Origin: Microbacterium sp. B35-30
GTDB lineage: Bacteria > Actinomycetota > Actinomycetes > Actinomycetales > Microbacteriaceae
Assembly: GCF_010634855.1 (NCBI RefSeq)
Contig: NZ_MWLQ01000018.1
Span: 1-64,000 of the forward strand
Length of the DNA: 64,000 nucleotides
Direction: 5' to 3'
Made by a program: the position numbers and the translations under genes. Under the pieces are notes generated by a model, which made no database searches, was not told the origin of the DNA, and saw only the letters and a list, made by a program, of their open reading frames with translations. Positions 50,607-59,477 of this stretch are shown piece after piece (the first letter of the stretch is position 1; each line of letters opens with the position of its first letter).

Positions 50607-53165
50607 TTACCCCTCGAGGGTGAATCTCACCTCGGTGGTGTTGCCGGCGACGTCGGCGACCACGAGCACGTTCTCGCCGAGCTGTGCGCCAGGCTGCCCG
50701 GGCTGGATGCGATCGATGTCACTCTTCGTTCCGGACGTCTCCTGCACCACTCCGTTGAGCGTCACCGATGCCACGCGGTCGTTATCGCGGATCTTGAAGC
50801 TCACCGCGGTGTACGTGCCGTCGCCGCCGCTCGTGAAGGCTGCGCCGCTCTTGACCTTGACGGTCGGCGCGGTGGCGTCGATCGACAGCGCGAACGAGGT
50901 CGTGGCCGAGACGTTGCCCGCTTCGTCCTTCGCGTAGTACCTCACGGTGTACGCGCCGTCGGCGAGGCCACCGACCGTCGCGGTGTGGGATGCCGCGGTG
51001 TCTCCGTCCAGCGCCGTGCGGGTGCTCTTGATGAGCTTGCCGCCCTTGTAGACATCGGCGACGATCTTCGCGAGTCCGACGTCGTCGGTCGCGTCGACCT
51101 GGATCGACAGCGCGGCGAGAGGTCCGGCGGCCGCCGGGGAGACCAGGACGGCTTCAGGAGCGGCGGTGTCGGGCGCCCACAGCGCGACGAGGTCGACGGA
51201 TGTCGCGCCCGCGGGAATCGTCCATCCCGCAGGCAGCGGATCGCTCGAGCCTGCCAGTGCCCATCCGGCGAAGCGCTCGCCGCTGCGCGACCAGTCTTCG
51301 CCGGCGACGTCCGTGACGGAGGGCAGGCCGAAGCCCTGCGCGGGGGCGTCGATGGTCGCCAACTCATCACCCGAGACAAGCGTCACCCGCACCGGCAGGA
51401 TGTAGGCCGACGTACCCTGCGCCGCCGTGCGGTCCGTGTCCTCGAGCATCCAGCGCGTTGCCGCCGCCGCATCCGTCAGCGTCATCGACACCCCCGAGCC
51501 GGGCCGCCCGTCCAGGACGAGCGAACGGCCGTTGGCCCGGTTCACGAGATGCCCGTCGTAGGCGTTCGCAGCGGTCGTGACGTCGGCCGCGAACGTCCAC
51601 GTCTGGCGCGGGTCGGATGCGTCGCGCTCGATGCCGCGATACGCGACCTCCGTGTCGGAGACGGCGGCCAGCACGCCGCTGCCGTCCGACGCGCTGATGA
51701 CGAAGCCGCCGCCCTCGTACGCGAGCTTCCAGACGCCGCCGCCCCACCGGAACCAGATCACCATGTCGCGCGACGGGTGGTCGGGATCGCCGGCGTAGCG
51801 ATCGATCTGATACTCCGAACCCAGGCTGGCGGTGACGATCCGGAAGATGTCCTGGCCGTAGTCGACGTCCGTCGCCTCCACGCGGGCCGGCTGCGCGGGC
51901 TCTCGGCGGAAGTCGCCGTGGTAGATGTCGGGCCCCGCCACGTCCCATGGCGAGGGCATTGTGACGTCGTCCGGGTAGATCGACGCGAAGAAGGCGTACG
52001 ACATCGGGTCGTATTCCTTCAGCTCCCCGCGCGTGTTGATGGGACTGCGCACGCCATCGTTCCAGTCGGGCTTCTCGGCCATGTTGTCGAACCAGATCGC
52101 CGAAAGCGTCGCGAAGAACTCGTCGCGGTTGGACATCGCGTAGGTGTTCGGCCAGCGACCGGTCGTGTAAGCGTTCTCGTACGCGGCGAAGAAGGCGTCG
52201 GAGAGGGTCGGGTCCGCCTGCTCCTCGATGCCGACCGAGAGCACCGCGTGACCGAATTCGTGCACGAGGATGTTCTCGTTCGGGTACGCCGTGTTCAGGA
52301 ACGCGTTGGCGTCGCCACGCGTGCGCAGCACGTTACGCTCCGAGATCGACGACACGCAGTCGTTCCACATATTCCCGCCGTAGCCCTCAACGTCGTACAT
52401 GGTCGGGTTGTACCCGCCCCGGTGCTCGGGAACGAGGTATGCGTTCTCGCGCGAGCCGTAGACCGCCAGGGAACACCCGTTCGCGGCCATGGTGGCCGCG
52501 ATGCCCGTGCCGGTTTGCGCGAGCTGGGCGTCGACCTGAGCGGCGGCCTTGGTGAGGGTGGCGGCCGCGACGCGGCCCCCCGCCTTGACCTCGATGCCTG
52601 CACCTGTCATCAGCGATTGCGTGTAGTAGTCGAGCTTCGGCACACCCGTGTAGGTCGCCGTCTTGGCCGGCTTGCCGGCGGAATCGGCGATGGCGGCGCC
52701 GTCGATCTCGAGGGTGAGGGGCAGGTTCGGGTCGATCGGGCCGGTGTAGGCGATGCTCGACAGGTGGAGGTCCTCGGGCAGCCGCGCCATGCTGTTGGCG
52801 GCCGTCGCGGCGATCTGCTTGTTGTCCCTGTCGAAGAAGATGGTGTCGGTGCCGCCCTGCGCCGGCTTCGCCTTCAGGGCGATGGTGCGCTCGCCGTTGC
52901 GCAGCGTGATGTTGTCCGGGCTCACCGCCGCGTTCTCGTCGACGTAGCGGTCCCAGTAGATCTCGAGGTACTTCGCCTCGTTGACCACCCGCACCTCGGT
53001 GACCTGGGGCCCGTCGTAGCCCGTGTCGAGCTGCACTGTGCCATCGCCGGCCACGGGCACATCGCCGTCGGCGGCGACGGCGGCGGGGCCGGTCCATGAC
53101 ACCGCCGAGGCGACGACGAGGCCGCCGACGGTCAGGCCGCCGACGAGTGTTCTCCTGCGTTTCAT
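50607..53165 (-). CDS. large secreted zinc metalloprotease, multi-domain
   Basis: An 852-residue exported protein. A signal peptide (MKRRRTLVGGLTVGG... to AVAA, about 32 residues) leads a beta-rich N-terminal domain (fibronectin-like) and then the zincin motif HEFGH at 302-306, with E303 as catalytic base; the third ligand is probably E349 in SNRDEFFATLSAIW, as in anthrax-lethal-factor-like zincins. Further on is a lectin-like segment with tryptophan-rich repeats (about 455-545) and three C-terminal Ig-like repeats (about 640-850). The exact family is uncertain. It likely digests or processes extracellular protein. It follows the hydroxyproline operon on the same strand, separated by a terminator. 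Confidence 0.82.
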   Translation of the reverse strand: MKRRRTLVGGLTVGGLVVASAVSWTGPAAVAADGDVPVAGDGTVQLDTGYDGPQVTEVRVVNEAKYLEIYWDRYVDENAAVSPDNITLRNGERTIALKAKPAQGGTDTIFFDRDNKQIAATAANSMARLPEDLHLSSIAYTGPIDPNLPLTLEIDGAAIADSAGKPAKTATYTGVPKLDYYTQSLMTGAGIEVKAGGRVAAATLTKAAAQVDAQLAQTGTGIAATMAANGCSLAVYGSRENAYLVPEHRGGYNPTMYDVEGYGGNMWNDCVSSISERNVLRTRGDANAFLNTAYPNENILVHEFGHAVLSVGIEEQADPTLSDAFFAAYENAYTTGRWPNTYAMSNRDEFFATLSAIWFDNMAEKPDWNDGVRSPINTRGELKEYDPMSYAFFASIYPDDVTMPSPWDVAGPDIYHGDFRREPAQPARVEATDVDYGQDIFRIVTASLGSEYQIDRYAGDPDHPSRDMVIWFRWGGGVWKLAYEGGGFVISASDGSGVLAAVSDTEVAYRGIERDASDPRQTWTFAADVTTAANAYDGHLVNRANGRSLVLDGRPGSGVSMTLTDAAAATRWMLEDTDRTAAQGTSAYILPVRVTLVSGDELATIDAPAQGFGLPSVTDVAGEDWSRSGERFAGWALAGSSDPLPAGWTIPAGATSVDLVALWAPDTAAPEAVLVSPAAAGPLAALSIQVDATDDVGLAKIVADVYKGGKLIKSTRTALDGDTAASHTATVGGLADGAYTVRYYAKDEAGNVSATTSFALSIDATAPTVKVKSGAAFTSGGDGTYTAVSFKIRDNDRVASVTLNGVVQETSGTKSDIDRIQPGQPGAQLGENVLVVADVAGNTTEVRFTLEG

Positions 53166-53275
53166 CTGCTACTCCGTTGATCTCAGCCGGGCGACGATGC
53201 TCCGGCACGGCCGGAACCGCGGGGTGGAGCGTCGTCGCATCTCGTACTGTCCGGACTGATTCCGCCCGGTAGTAG

Positions 53276-53289
53276 TGCAATGGTACTGG
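53276..53289 (-). promoter_or_regulatory. TACCATTGCA motif upstream of the metalloprotease
   Basis: On the minus strand the sequence CCAGTACCATTGCA lies 111-124 bases upstream of the metalloprotease start. It agrees at 13 of 14 bases with the element in front of the hydroxyproline operon (61425-61438). TACCAT inside it also fits a TANNNT minus-10, so the match may reflect a shared regulator, a shared promoter type or both. Confidence 0.45.
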
Positions 53290-53331
53290 TGATATGTGAA
53301 ATGACACCAGGGATTCATGCGACCGGAAACA

Positions 53332-53364
53332 ATGCGGCCCCCGGGGTTCCCCCAGGGGCCGCAT
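53332..53364 (-). terminator. terminator after the hydroxyproline operon
   Basis: Ten-base arms ATGCGGCCCC (53332-53341) and GGGGCCGCAT (53355-53364) pair perfectly around a GC-rich loop that itself can extend the stem. On the minus strand it lies 17 bases after the aldehyde dehydrogenase stop and is followed by TGTTTCC. It separates the operon from the metalloprotease gene. Confidence 0.78.
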
Positions 53365-53380
53365 CGTCATGCGCGTGCTG

Positions 53381-54841
53381 TCATGCTGCGATCAGCACGC
53401 CGTCGATCCGCCGGGGGATCCCGAGGGGGTTGGATGCCTGCAGAGCCGGCGGCAGTAGGGCATCGGGCATATTCTGATAGGTCACCGGGCGCAGGAATCG
53501 CGTGATCGCCGCACTGCCTACTGACGTGGTGCCTACGGCCGTCGTCGCGGGGTAGGGTCCGCCGTGCTGCTGCGCCCAGGTCACCGAGACGCCGGTGGGC
53601 CATTGGTTCCACAGCACCCGTCCCGCTTTGGTCGACAGCACCGGCACGAGCTCGGCGGCGACCGCGTCGCCCTCGGACCCGAAGACCGTCGCGGTCAGCT
53701 GGCCATCGAGGACCTCCGCGACGGCGACTATCTCGGACTCGTCCTCGTAGGTGGCGACGAGAGCCGCCGGGCCGAACATCTCGGAGATGAGCGACTCGTG
53801 GTCGGCGCGCAGGGCTGCTGCGGTGGTTTTCAACAGAACCGGCGCCGGATCGCCGTCCGCATGCCGTGAGCCCGAAAGCACCTCGACGGCGTGGTGGCAT
53901 GCCGTCGCCTCGACCGCACCGCGGAAGCCCTCGGCGATCCCGTCGTTGAGCAGCGGCGCCGGTGCGGGCAGCGACGCCAACGCGAGCATCGCATCCAGGC
54001 CCGAGTCGGCGGGGACGAGCAGGACGCCCGGCTTCGTGCACAGCTGGCCGGAGCTGCCGGTGACCGAGGCGACGAAGCCCTGCACGATCTCATCGCCCCG
54101 CTCGGCCGCGGCCGACCGCGTGACGAACGCCGGGTTCACGCTGCCGAGCTCGCCGTAGAAGGGGATGGGCTGGGGCCGGGACGAGGCGATGTCGAAGAGC
54201 GCGCGGCCGCCGGCGATCGATCCGGTGAACGCGGCCGCCTGCATCAGCGGGTCCTTGAGCGCCTGCACCCCGGCCTGCGTGCCGTACACGGTGTCGAACA
54301 GACCGCGTGGTGCCCCGACTGCGGCCAGCGCGTCGCGCACCACCTGCGTCGTCAGCGCGGAGAGCTGCGGGTGCCCGCGGTGGGCCTTCACGACGACCGC
54401 GTTGCCCGCGGCCAGCGCGCTCGCGGAGTCGCCGCCCGCCACCGAGAAGGCGAACGGAAAGTTGCTCGCGGAGAACACGAGCACGGGTCCGATCGGCTCG
54501 AGCTGGCGGCGCAGGTCGGGGCGGGGCGCGCCCATCGGCCACTCGCCGTCCGCCCGGTCGATGCGGGCGTCGAGCCAGGTGCCCTCCTCGAGCACGTCGC
54601 CGAACAGCCGCAGCTGGAAGCTGGTGCGGCGCACCTCGCCGCGCAGGCGCGCCTCGGCGAGATGCGTCTCGCGCCGGGCTTCGGCGATGAGCTCGTCGGC
54701 GTGGGCGTCGAGCGCGTCCGCGACGGCGCCGAGCGCACGGACGCGTTCGCCGATCGTGCTGCGCCGCCAGATCGCGGATGCCGCGGCCGCGCGTCGCACG
54801 ATCGCGGAGACGTCCTCGGGCGTGGATGCGGGGATGGTCAT
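53381..54841 (-). CDS. aldehyde dehydrogenase, 2-oxoglutarate semialdehyde type
   Basis: A 486-residue NADP-type aldehyde dehydrogenase. The catalytic cysteine is C268 in SSGQLCTKPG and the general base E231 in GELGSVNPAF; the ASNFPFAFSVAGGDSASALAAGN stretch is typical of ketoglutarate-semialdehyde dehydrogenase (KGSADH) as found in hydroxyproline and sugar acid catabolism. It completes conversion of hydroxyproline to 2-oxoglutarate. It is the last gene of the operon, three bases after the flavoprotein stop, and followed by a terminator. Other dehydrogenase specificities cannot be excluded from sequence alone. Confidence 0.88.
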   Translation of the reverse strand: MTIPASTPEDVSAIVRRAAAASAIWRRSTIGERVRALGAVADALDAHADELIAEARRETHLAEARLRGEVRRTSFQLRLFGDVLEEGTWLDARIDRADGEWPMGAPRPDLRRQLEPIGPVLVFSASNFPFAFSVAGGDSASALAAGNAVVVKAHRGHPQLSALTTQVVRDALAAVGAPRGLFDTVYGTQAGVQALKDPLMQAAAFTGSIAGGRALFDIASSRPQPIPFYGELGSVNPAFVTRSAAAERGDEIVQGFVASVTGSSGQLCTKPGVLLVPADSGLDAMLALASLPAPAPLLNDGIAEGFRGAVEATACHHAVEVLSGSRHADGDPAPVLLKTTAAALRADHESLISEMFGPAALVATYEDESEIVAVAEVLDGQLTATVFGSEGDAVAAELVPVLSTKAGRVLWNQWPTGVSVTWAQQHGGPYPATTAVGTTSVGSAAITRFLRPVTYQNMPDALLPPALQASNPLGIPRRIDGVLIAA

Positions 54842-54844
54842 CGG

Positions 54845-56308
54845 TCAGTCCTTTCCGTCGGCGAGCGCTGCGAGGTCGGCGACCTTCACCGGGGTCGCCA
54901 GTGGCCGTTTTGCGAGCGGCTCGAGGTCTGCGGGGCCGGCCGGCCGCCCGGTCTGGGCCGACACCAGGCACGAGAGCGCGAACCCGCAGACGCGGCCCTG
55001 GCACAGGCCCATGCCCGGGCGCGCCGTGACCCGGACGTCGCGCGGGTCGTCGGCGCCGAGCCCGTGAACGGTGACGGCCACCGCACCCGCGTCGACCTCT
55101 TCGCATCGGCAGACCGTCGTGTCCGCCGCGAGCCATGTCGTCCATTCGGCGGGCACGGGAGAGGCCTGGTGCATGCCGACCGCGAACCGGCGGCCCCGGG
55201 CGATGCGGCGACGCAGCCGCGCGCGCCGGCGCGGGTCGTCGGCGCGGCCGGCGTCGACCGCGGCGGTGAGCGCGGCGAGCTCGCCTTCGGCACACGACTG
55301 CACCGCGCCGCCGATGCCGGTCACTTCGCCGGCGAGGTAGACCCCGTGGACGCTCGCGCGCTGGTCGGCGTCGGCGACTGCGACGAGAGAGTCGTCGACG
55401 TCGACGCGCGTCTTCGCGCCCACGCCGATCGCGAGCTCGAGCTGCGGCGTGAAGCCCCAGCCGAGCGCGACCAGGTCGGCCTCGACGGTGCGCTCGGTGC
55501 CGGGCTGGATCCGGCCGCGGGCGTCGACGCCGGCCAGCGTCACGCGTGAGACGCGCCCCTCGCCCGAGACCGCCGCGACGATGGTGCGGGTGCGCAGCGC
55601 GATGCGGTGCTTCAAGAACGCGGCGGCATAGCCGATGCCCTCGAGCAGCTTGCCGGGCTCCTGGATCGCCCGCAGCGGCGTGGCGGCCCAGCGCGACAGC
55701 GCGTTCGCATCGCACACGGCGACCACCTCGACGCCGGCGTCGGCCAGCCCCGCGGCGACCGAGAGGAGGAACGGCCCGGTGCCGGCGACGACGGCGCGCC
55801 GTCCCGCCGCCACCTGGTTCGCCTTGAGGAGCGCCTGCACGCCGCCCGCGGCCATCACTCCTGGGGTCGTCCACCCGGGAAGGGGGAGCTGGCGGTCGTA
55901 CGCGCCCGTGGCGAGCACCACCCGCTCGGCTCGGACGGCCGGCTCGCCGGCATCCGTCGCGTCCTCGTCGGATGTGAACGTCGTGCGCAGGACCAGCAGC
56001 GTCTCATCGCGGTCGATGCGCCACACGTGCCGCCCCGCGACGTGGACGAGCCGCCCGCCCTCGACCGCACGCCGCAGCCGGGCGCGAAGATCGCGGTACT
56101 GAGACCAGTGGTGGTGCCCGGTCGATTCGTGGCGTTCGAATGCGTCGAGGTGCTGTTCGTCGGGGTGCCGCCAGTACTGGCCGCCGCTCTGCTGCCCGGC
56201 GTCGACGAGCGCGACCGCCAGGCCGCGTTCGGCCGCCGCGACGGCGGCAGACAGGCCCGCAGGCCCCGCACCGATCACTGCGAGCTCGTAGACGGATGCC
56301 TCAACCAC
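54845..56308 (-). CDS. FAD/NAD(P)-binding oxidoreductase subunit with [2Fe-2S] BFD-like site (D-hydroxyproline dehydrogenase)
   Basis: A 487-residue flavoprotein of the OoxA/HcnB type. The FAD motif is VIGAGPAGLSAA (about 11-22) and the second nucleotide motif VVAGTGPFLLSVAAG. C-terminally, C400, C402, C436 and C441 form a BFD-like iron-sulfur site (CRCEE...CQGRVC). In hydroxyproline degraders it is the large subunit of D-hydroxyproline dehydrogenase with a small ferredoxin-like subunit and a DAO-like subunit, both encoded immediately upstream. The start is GTG at 56308 after GGAGGG, overlapping the preceding gene by eight bases. Confidence 0.87.
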   Translation of the reverse strand: MVEASVYELAVIGAGPAGLSAAVAAAERGLAVALVDAGQQSGGQYWRHPDEQHLDAFERHESTGHHHWSQYRDLRARLRRAVEGGRLVHVAGRHVWRIDRDETLLVLRTTFTSDEDATDAGEPAVRAERVVLATGAYDRQLPLPGWTTPGVMAAGGVQALLKANQVAAGRRAVVAGTGPFLLSVAAGLADAGVEVVAVCDANALSRWAATPLRAIQEPGKLLEGIGYAAAFLKHRIALRTRTIVAAVSGEGRVSRVTLAGVDARGRIQPGTERTVEADLVALGWGFTPQLELAIGVGAKTRVDVDDSLVAVADADQRASVHGVYLAGEVTGIGGAVQSCAEGELAALTAAVDAGRADDPRRRARLRRRIARGRRFAVGMHQASPVPAEWTTWLAADTTVCRCEEVDAGAVAVTVHGLGADDPRDVRVTARPGMGLCQGRVCGFALSCLVSAQTGRPAGPADLEPLAKRPLATPVKVADLAALADGKD

Positions 56309-56606
56309 CGTGCCCTCCCGCCATCGGCAGCGCCTCGTGCGGGTCGTCGCTGCGCACGACCTGCCCGTCGCGTGCGGGTGTGACACAGGCCCGCCGCGCC
56401 CGGGCGCCGTCGACGGTGAGGATGCAGTCATAGCAGACGCCGATGCCGCAGAACAGCCCGCGCGGCTCGCCGGTCACGCGGGTCGTGCGCCACGCGGAGA
56501 CCCCCGCCGCCGCGAGCGCGGCGCCGATCGTCTGACCCTCGCGGAAGGCGATGCTCCGCCCGTCGAACGTGAGCTCGCCGGTGCGGTCCGGCTTCGGAGC
56601 GTTCAT
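56301..56606 (-). CDS. small [2Fe-2S] ferredoxin-like subunit of D-hydroxyproline dehydrogenase
   Basis: A 101-residue protein with the cysteines C53, C58, C61 and C74 in GLFCGIGVCYDC...C, matching the small iron-sulfur subunit (HcnA/OoxX type) of multi-subunit amino-acid dehydrogenases. It starts with an ATG that overlaps the stop of the DAO-like gene and ends overlapping the flavoprotein gene. It passes electrons between the two flavin subunits. No other function fits the context. Confidence 0.85.
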   Translation of the reverse strand: MNAPKPDRTGELTFDGRSIAFREGQTIGAALAAAGVSAWRTTRVTGEPRGLFCGIGVCYDCILTVDGARARRACVTPARDGQVVRSDDPHEALPMAGGHGG

Positions 56607-57772
56607 GCGGCAGGCCTTTCGTCGAACCGATGCGGCCGGAACGGCTCCAGGGAGAGGTCGGTGGGCTCGCCCCGCAGGGATTGCACGAGGAGCTTCGCGG
56701 TGCCGACCGACAAGCCGATGCCCGCGCCCTCGTGGCCGGCGGCGTGCCAGAGCCCCGGCATCCTTCCGTCCTCCCCGATGACGGGGAGATGGTCCGGGCA
56801 GTACGGGCGGAACCCGGAATAGGTGCGCATGATCTGGACGCCGGCGAGCACGGGGAACAGTTCGATCCCGGCGCGCGCGATGCGGCCGACCGCCTCGGAC
56901 GAGAACGTGGTGTCGAACCCCACCCGCTCGCGGCTGGCGCCCATGAGGATCGTGCCGCTCGGCGTGCCCTCGACGACCGACGACACCTGGAGTCCGGCGT
57001 CCGAGCTCGCCACGTTCTCGACGTACTCCGCCGAGTAGACCTTGTGACGGACGGTCGGGGGCAGCGGCTCCGAGACGAGGACGAATCCGCGGCGGGGGAG
57101 CACGGGGAGTGTGACGCCCGCGAGGGCGGCGACCTCGCCGCTCCACGGGCCGGCGCAGACGATCACGGCGCCCGCGTCGATGCGTCCGGCGGTGGTGTCG
57201 ACTCCGGTGGCGCGGCCGCTCGTCACGTGGATCGCGTGGACAGCGGTGCGGGTCAGCAGCCGGGCCCCGCGGTCGCGGGCGAGGCGCAGCAGGTGGTGCG
57301 CCGCGAGCACGGGCTGCACCTGGGCGTCGTCGGGGTAGAACGCGCCGCCCGCCATCGCGGGGTTCAGGTACGGCTCGATCTCGCGCAGTGCCCCCGCATC
57401 GCCGACGTCGTCGACACGGATGCCGAGTCCGCGCTGGTGCGCCACGAGCGCGCCCAGGGCGCGCTTGCCGCGGTCCGTCGCCGACACGACCAGTCCGCCC
57501 TTCGCCTCGAACTCCCAGTCCGCGGCGTGCTCGGCCAGCTCGCCGCGCCAGAGCGTCTGCGAGTAGAGCGACAGCTCGAGCTCGGGCCCGACCTCCTTGT
57601 CGGAGACGAGGAGGTTCCCCTCGCACCTGCTGGTGGTGCCGGACGCGATCGAGCCGCGCTCGACGACCGTTACCGACAGGCCCGCCGACGAGGCGAAGTA
57701 CGCGACGGCCGCGCCGAGGATCCCCGCTCCGATGATCACGACGTCCGAGCGGGGTGCTGCGGCCGCGCTCAT
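56603..57772 (-). CDS. DAO-family FAD oxidoreductase, catalytic subunit of D-hydroxyproline dehydrogenase
   Basis: A 389-residue D-amino-acid-oxidase-fold protein. The FAD motif is VVIIGAGILGAAVAYFASSAG (about residues 11-31), and the C-terminal FRPYCPDHLPVIGEDGRMPGLWHAAGHEGAGIGLSVGTA is typical of the DAO/glycine oxidase family. It should oxidise cis-4-hydroxy-D-proline to 1-pyrroline-4-hydroxy-2-carboxylate. Neighbours encode the epimerase that forms the D-isomer and the deaminase that uses the product. Overlaps of four bases tie it to the GntR gene and to the ferredoxin subunit. Confidence 0.87.
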   Translation of the reverse strand: MSAAAAPRSDVVIIGAGILGAAVAYFASSAGLSVTVVERGSIASGTTSRCEGNLLVSDKEVGPELELSLYSQTLWRGELAEHAADWEFEAKGGLVVSATDRGKRALGALVAHQRGLGIRVDDVGDAGALREIEPYLNPAMAGGAFYPDDAQVQPVLAAHHLLRLARDRGARLLTRTAVHAIHVTSGRATGVDTTAGRIDAGAVIVCAGPWSGEVAALAGVTLPVLPRRGFVLVSEPLPPTVRHKVYSAEYVENVASSDAGLQVSSVVEGTPSGTILMGASRERVGFDTTFSSEAVGRIARAGIELFPVLAGVQIMRTYSGFRPYCPDHLPVIGEDGRMPGLWHAAGHEGAGIGLSVGTAKLLVQSLRGEPTDLSLEPFRPHRFDERPAA

Positions 57773-58479
57773 GCGGGGCGGGGGATGCCCGCGGGAGGGG
57801 ACCCGGCGGCGGAGTAATCGGACCAGTCGGTCAGGACGTGCTCGATGTGGGCATGGACCAGCTCGCGCGCGAGTGCCGCGTCGCCGGCCTCGATCGCGTC
57901 GAGCATGAGATCGTGCTCGCGCGCGGACGAGGTCAGCCGGCCTTGCTCGGCGAGCGCCGAGAGGCCGAACAACCTGGTCTGCGAGCGCAGCGAGGCCACG
58001 AGCTCGGTCAGGCGCGAGTTGCCTGCGTACTGCAGCAGGGCCAGGTGGAAGTCGCTGTCCGCGGTGAGATACCCGATGAGGTCGCCGGTCTCGGCGCCCT
58101 CGATGATCGCCGCGGCCTGCCGCCGGAGACCGGGGAGCGCTTCGGCGGGGACATGCGGGGTCGCGCGCTCGATCGCGGGCGGCTCGAGCAGAAGACGCAG
58201 CTCGGTCACCTCGAGGAGGTCCTGCGGCGACACCTCGGTCACCTGGAATCCGCGGTTGGGCAGCGCGATGACCAGCCCTTCGCGGACGAGGTCGAGCATC
58301 GCCTCGCGGATCGGCGTCGCCGACACGCCGAACTGCTCACCGAGGCTCGGGGCCGAGTACACACGACCGGGCTGCATCTCACCGCTGATGATCGCCGAGC
58401 GCAGCGCCCGCGTGACGGTGTCGCGGATGCTCGGCTGCTTGCTCAGGCGCACGACGCTGCGCAGCTCGGGACCGGTCAT
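57769..58479 (-). CDS. GntR/FCD family regulator
   Basis: A 236-residue GntR regulator. The winged helix is IRDTVTRALRSAIISGEMQPGRVYSAPSLGEQFGVSATPIREAMLDLVREGLV, and the C-terminal FCD domain includes the metal-binding ligands D/H pattern (DFHLALL, EHDLML, HIEHVL). FCD regulators sense carboxylic or amino acids, so hydroxyproline or a pathway intermediate is the obvious ligand. It is encoded inside the operon it probably controls, overlapping both neighbours. The likely binding sequence is the motif near 61425. Confidence 0.87.
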   Translation of the reverse strand: MTGPELRSVVRLSKQPSIRDTVTRALRSAIISGEMQPGRVYSAPSLGEQFGVSATPIREAMLDLVREGLVIALPNRGFQVTEVSPQDLLEVTELRLLLEPPAIERATPHVPAEALPGLRRQAAAIIEGAETGDLIGYLTADSDFHLALLQYAGNSRLTELVASLRSQTRLFGLSALAEQGRLTSSAREHDLMLDAIEAGDAALARELVHAHIEHVLTDWSDYSAAGSPPAGIPRPA

Positions 58480-59477
58480 CTGTGGGCCTCCTCGGACGCG
58501 GACGGCTCGTCCGTTCGCGTGGACTCCATGATCCTCTCCACGACGGCCAGGTCTTCCCACGCCATGCCGACCCCGGTGTACACTGCCGGCGCGCCGGGAC
58601 GGCGGACGAACTCACCGCGGATCAGCTCGGCGAGGTTCGCGATCGGCTGGGTGCCGCCCGCCCATTCCTCGTCCGTGCGCGCGGCGGCGAGATTGCCGTT
58701 CTCACGCAACGCCGACGCGCGCGCCTCGACCACGAGGTCGGCCGCCCGCACCAGTCGCTCGCCGAGTTCGCGGTGATCGCGCCCGTGCGACCCGATCGCC
58801 GCGACCACGGCGTCCGGGCGTACGTCGTCGAGGTCGAGCAGGGGTCTCGGCGACGAGGTGGCGGTAACCACGACGTCCGCCGCAGCCACGTCGTCGCGCG
58901 AGCCGGCGTCCGCCGCGATGCCGGCGGCGCGCAGTGCGGCGACGGCGGAGTCGACGCGGCCGGGCGTCCGCCCGATCACGCTCACCCGCCCGGCCGGCAG
59001 TAGGTCGGCGAGGGTCAGGATGTGCTCGACCGCCTGAGGCCCAGACCCTACGACGGCGAGGTGGTCGATCGAGGTCCGGGGGCCGGCGGGATCGGCGGTC
59101 AGCAGCCCGCAGACCGCCACAGCCGTCACCGCGGGCGTGCGCAGCGTCGTCAGGCGCGCGCCGTCGAGGACCGCGCGGGGCTCGAGCGTCTCCCGGTCGA
59201 ACAGGAGGTACCACGCGTGGATCTTCGGCAGGCCGAGCCGCGTGTTGCCCGGGGCGATCGTGGCCACCTTGATTCCCGCGGAAGACGCGGACTCCGCCGG
59301 CATCAGCAGGAACTCGCCGCCCGCGAGCGGGGCGAACAGGCGGTCGTGGGCGTTCTCGACATCCCACCCGGCCCGCAGCGTGGCCGTGATCGCCTCGACC
59401 GCGTCCCTGCGTGAGAGGGCAGCGTCGATGTCGGTCGCGCTCACGACCGGGATGCCGACAGTGGAGGAGAGGCTCAC
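58476..59477 (-). CDS. ornithine cyclodeaminase/mu-crystallin family protein
   Basis: A 333-residue OCD-family protein with the NAD-binding LAVVGSGPQAVEHILTLADLL (about residue 120) and the family motif KIHAWYLLFDRETLEPRAVLDGARLTTLRTPAVTAVAV. In hydroxyproline loci, OCD-like proteins act as 1-pyrroline-2-carboxylate reductases (LhpI), used in trans-3-hydroxyproline breakdown, or as ketimine reductases. Its presence suggests the operon may handle more than one hydroxyproline isomer, or recycles a by-product. Start is GTG overlapping the epimerase stop (GTGA). Confidence 0.86.
   Translation of the reverse strand: MSLSSTVGIPVVSATDIDAALSRRDAVEAITATLRAGWDVENAHDRLFAPLAGGEFLLMPAESASSAGIKVATIAPGNTRLGLPKIHAWYLLFDRETLEPRAVLDGARLTTLRTPAVTAVAVCGLLTADPAGPRTSIDHLAVVGSGPQAVEHILTLADLLPAGRVSVIGRTPGRVDSAVAALRAAGIAADAGSRDDVAAADVVVTATSSPRPLLDLDDVRPDAVVAAIGSHGRDHRELGERLVRAADLVVEARASALRENGNLAAARTDEEWAGGTQPIANLAELIRGEFVRRPGAPAVYTGVGMAWEDLAVVERIMESTRTDEPSASEEAHR

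Noticed and set aside
50985-53099. Rightward 704-codon open frame opposite the metalloprotease
   Set aside because: Antisense to a signal-peptide-bearing protein with HEFGH; composition is typical of a shadow.
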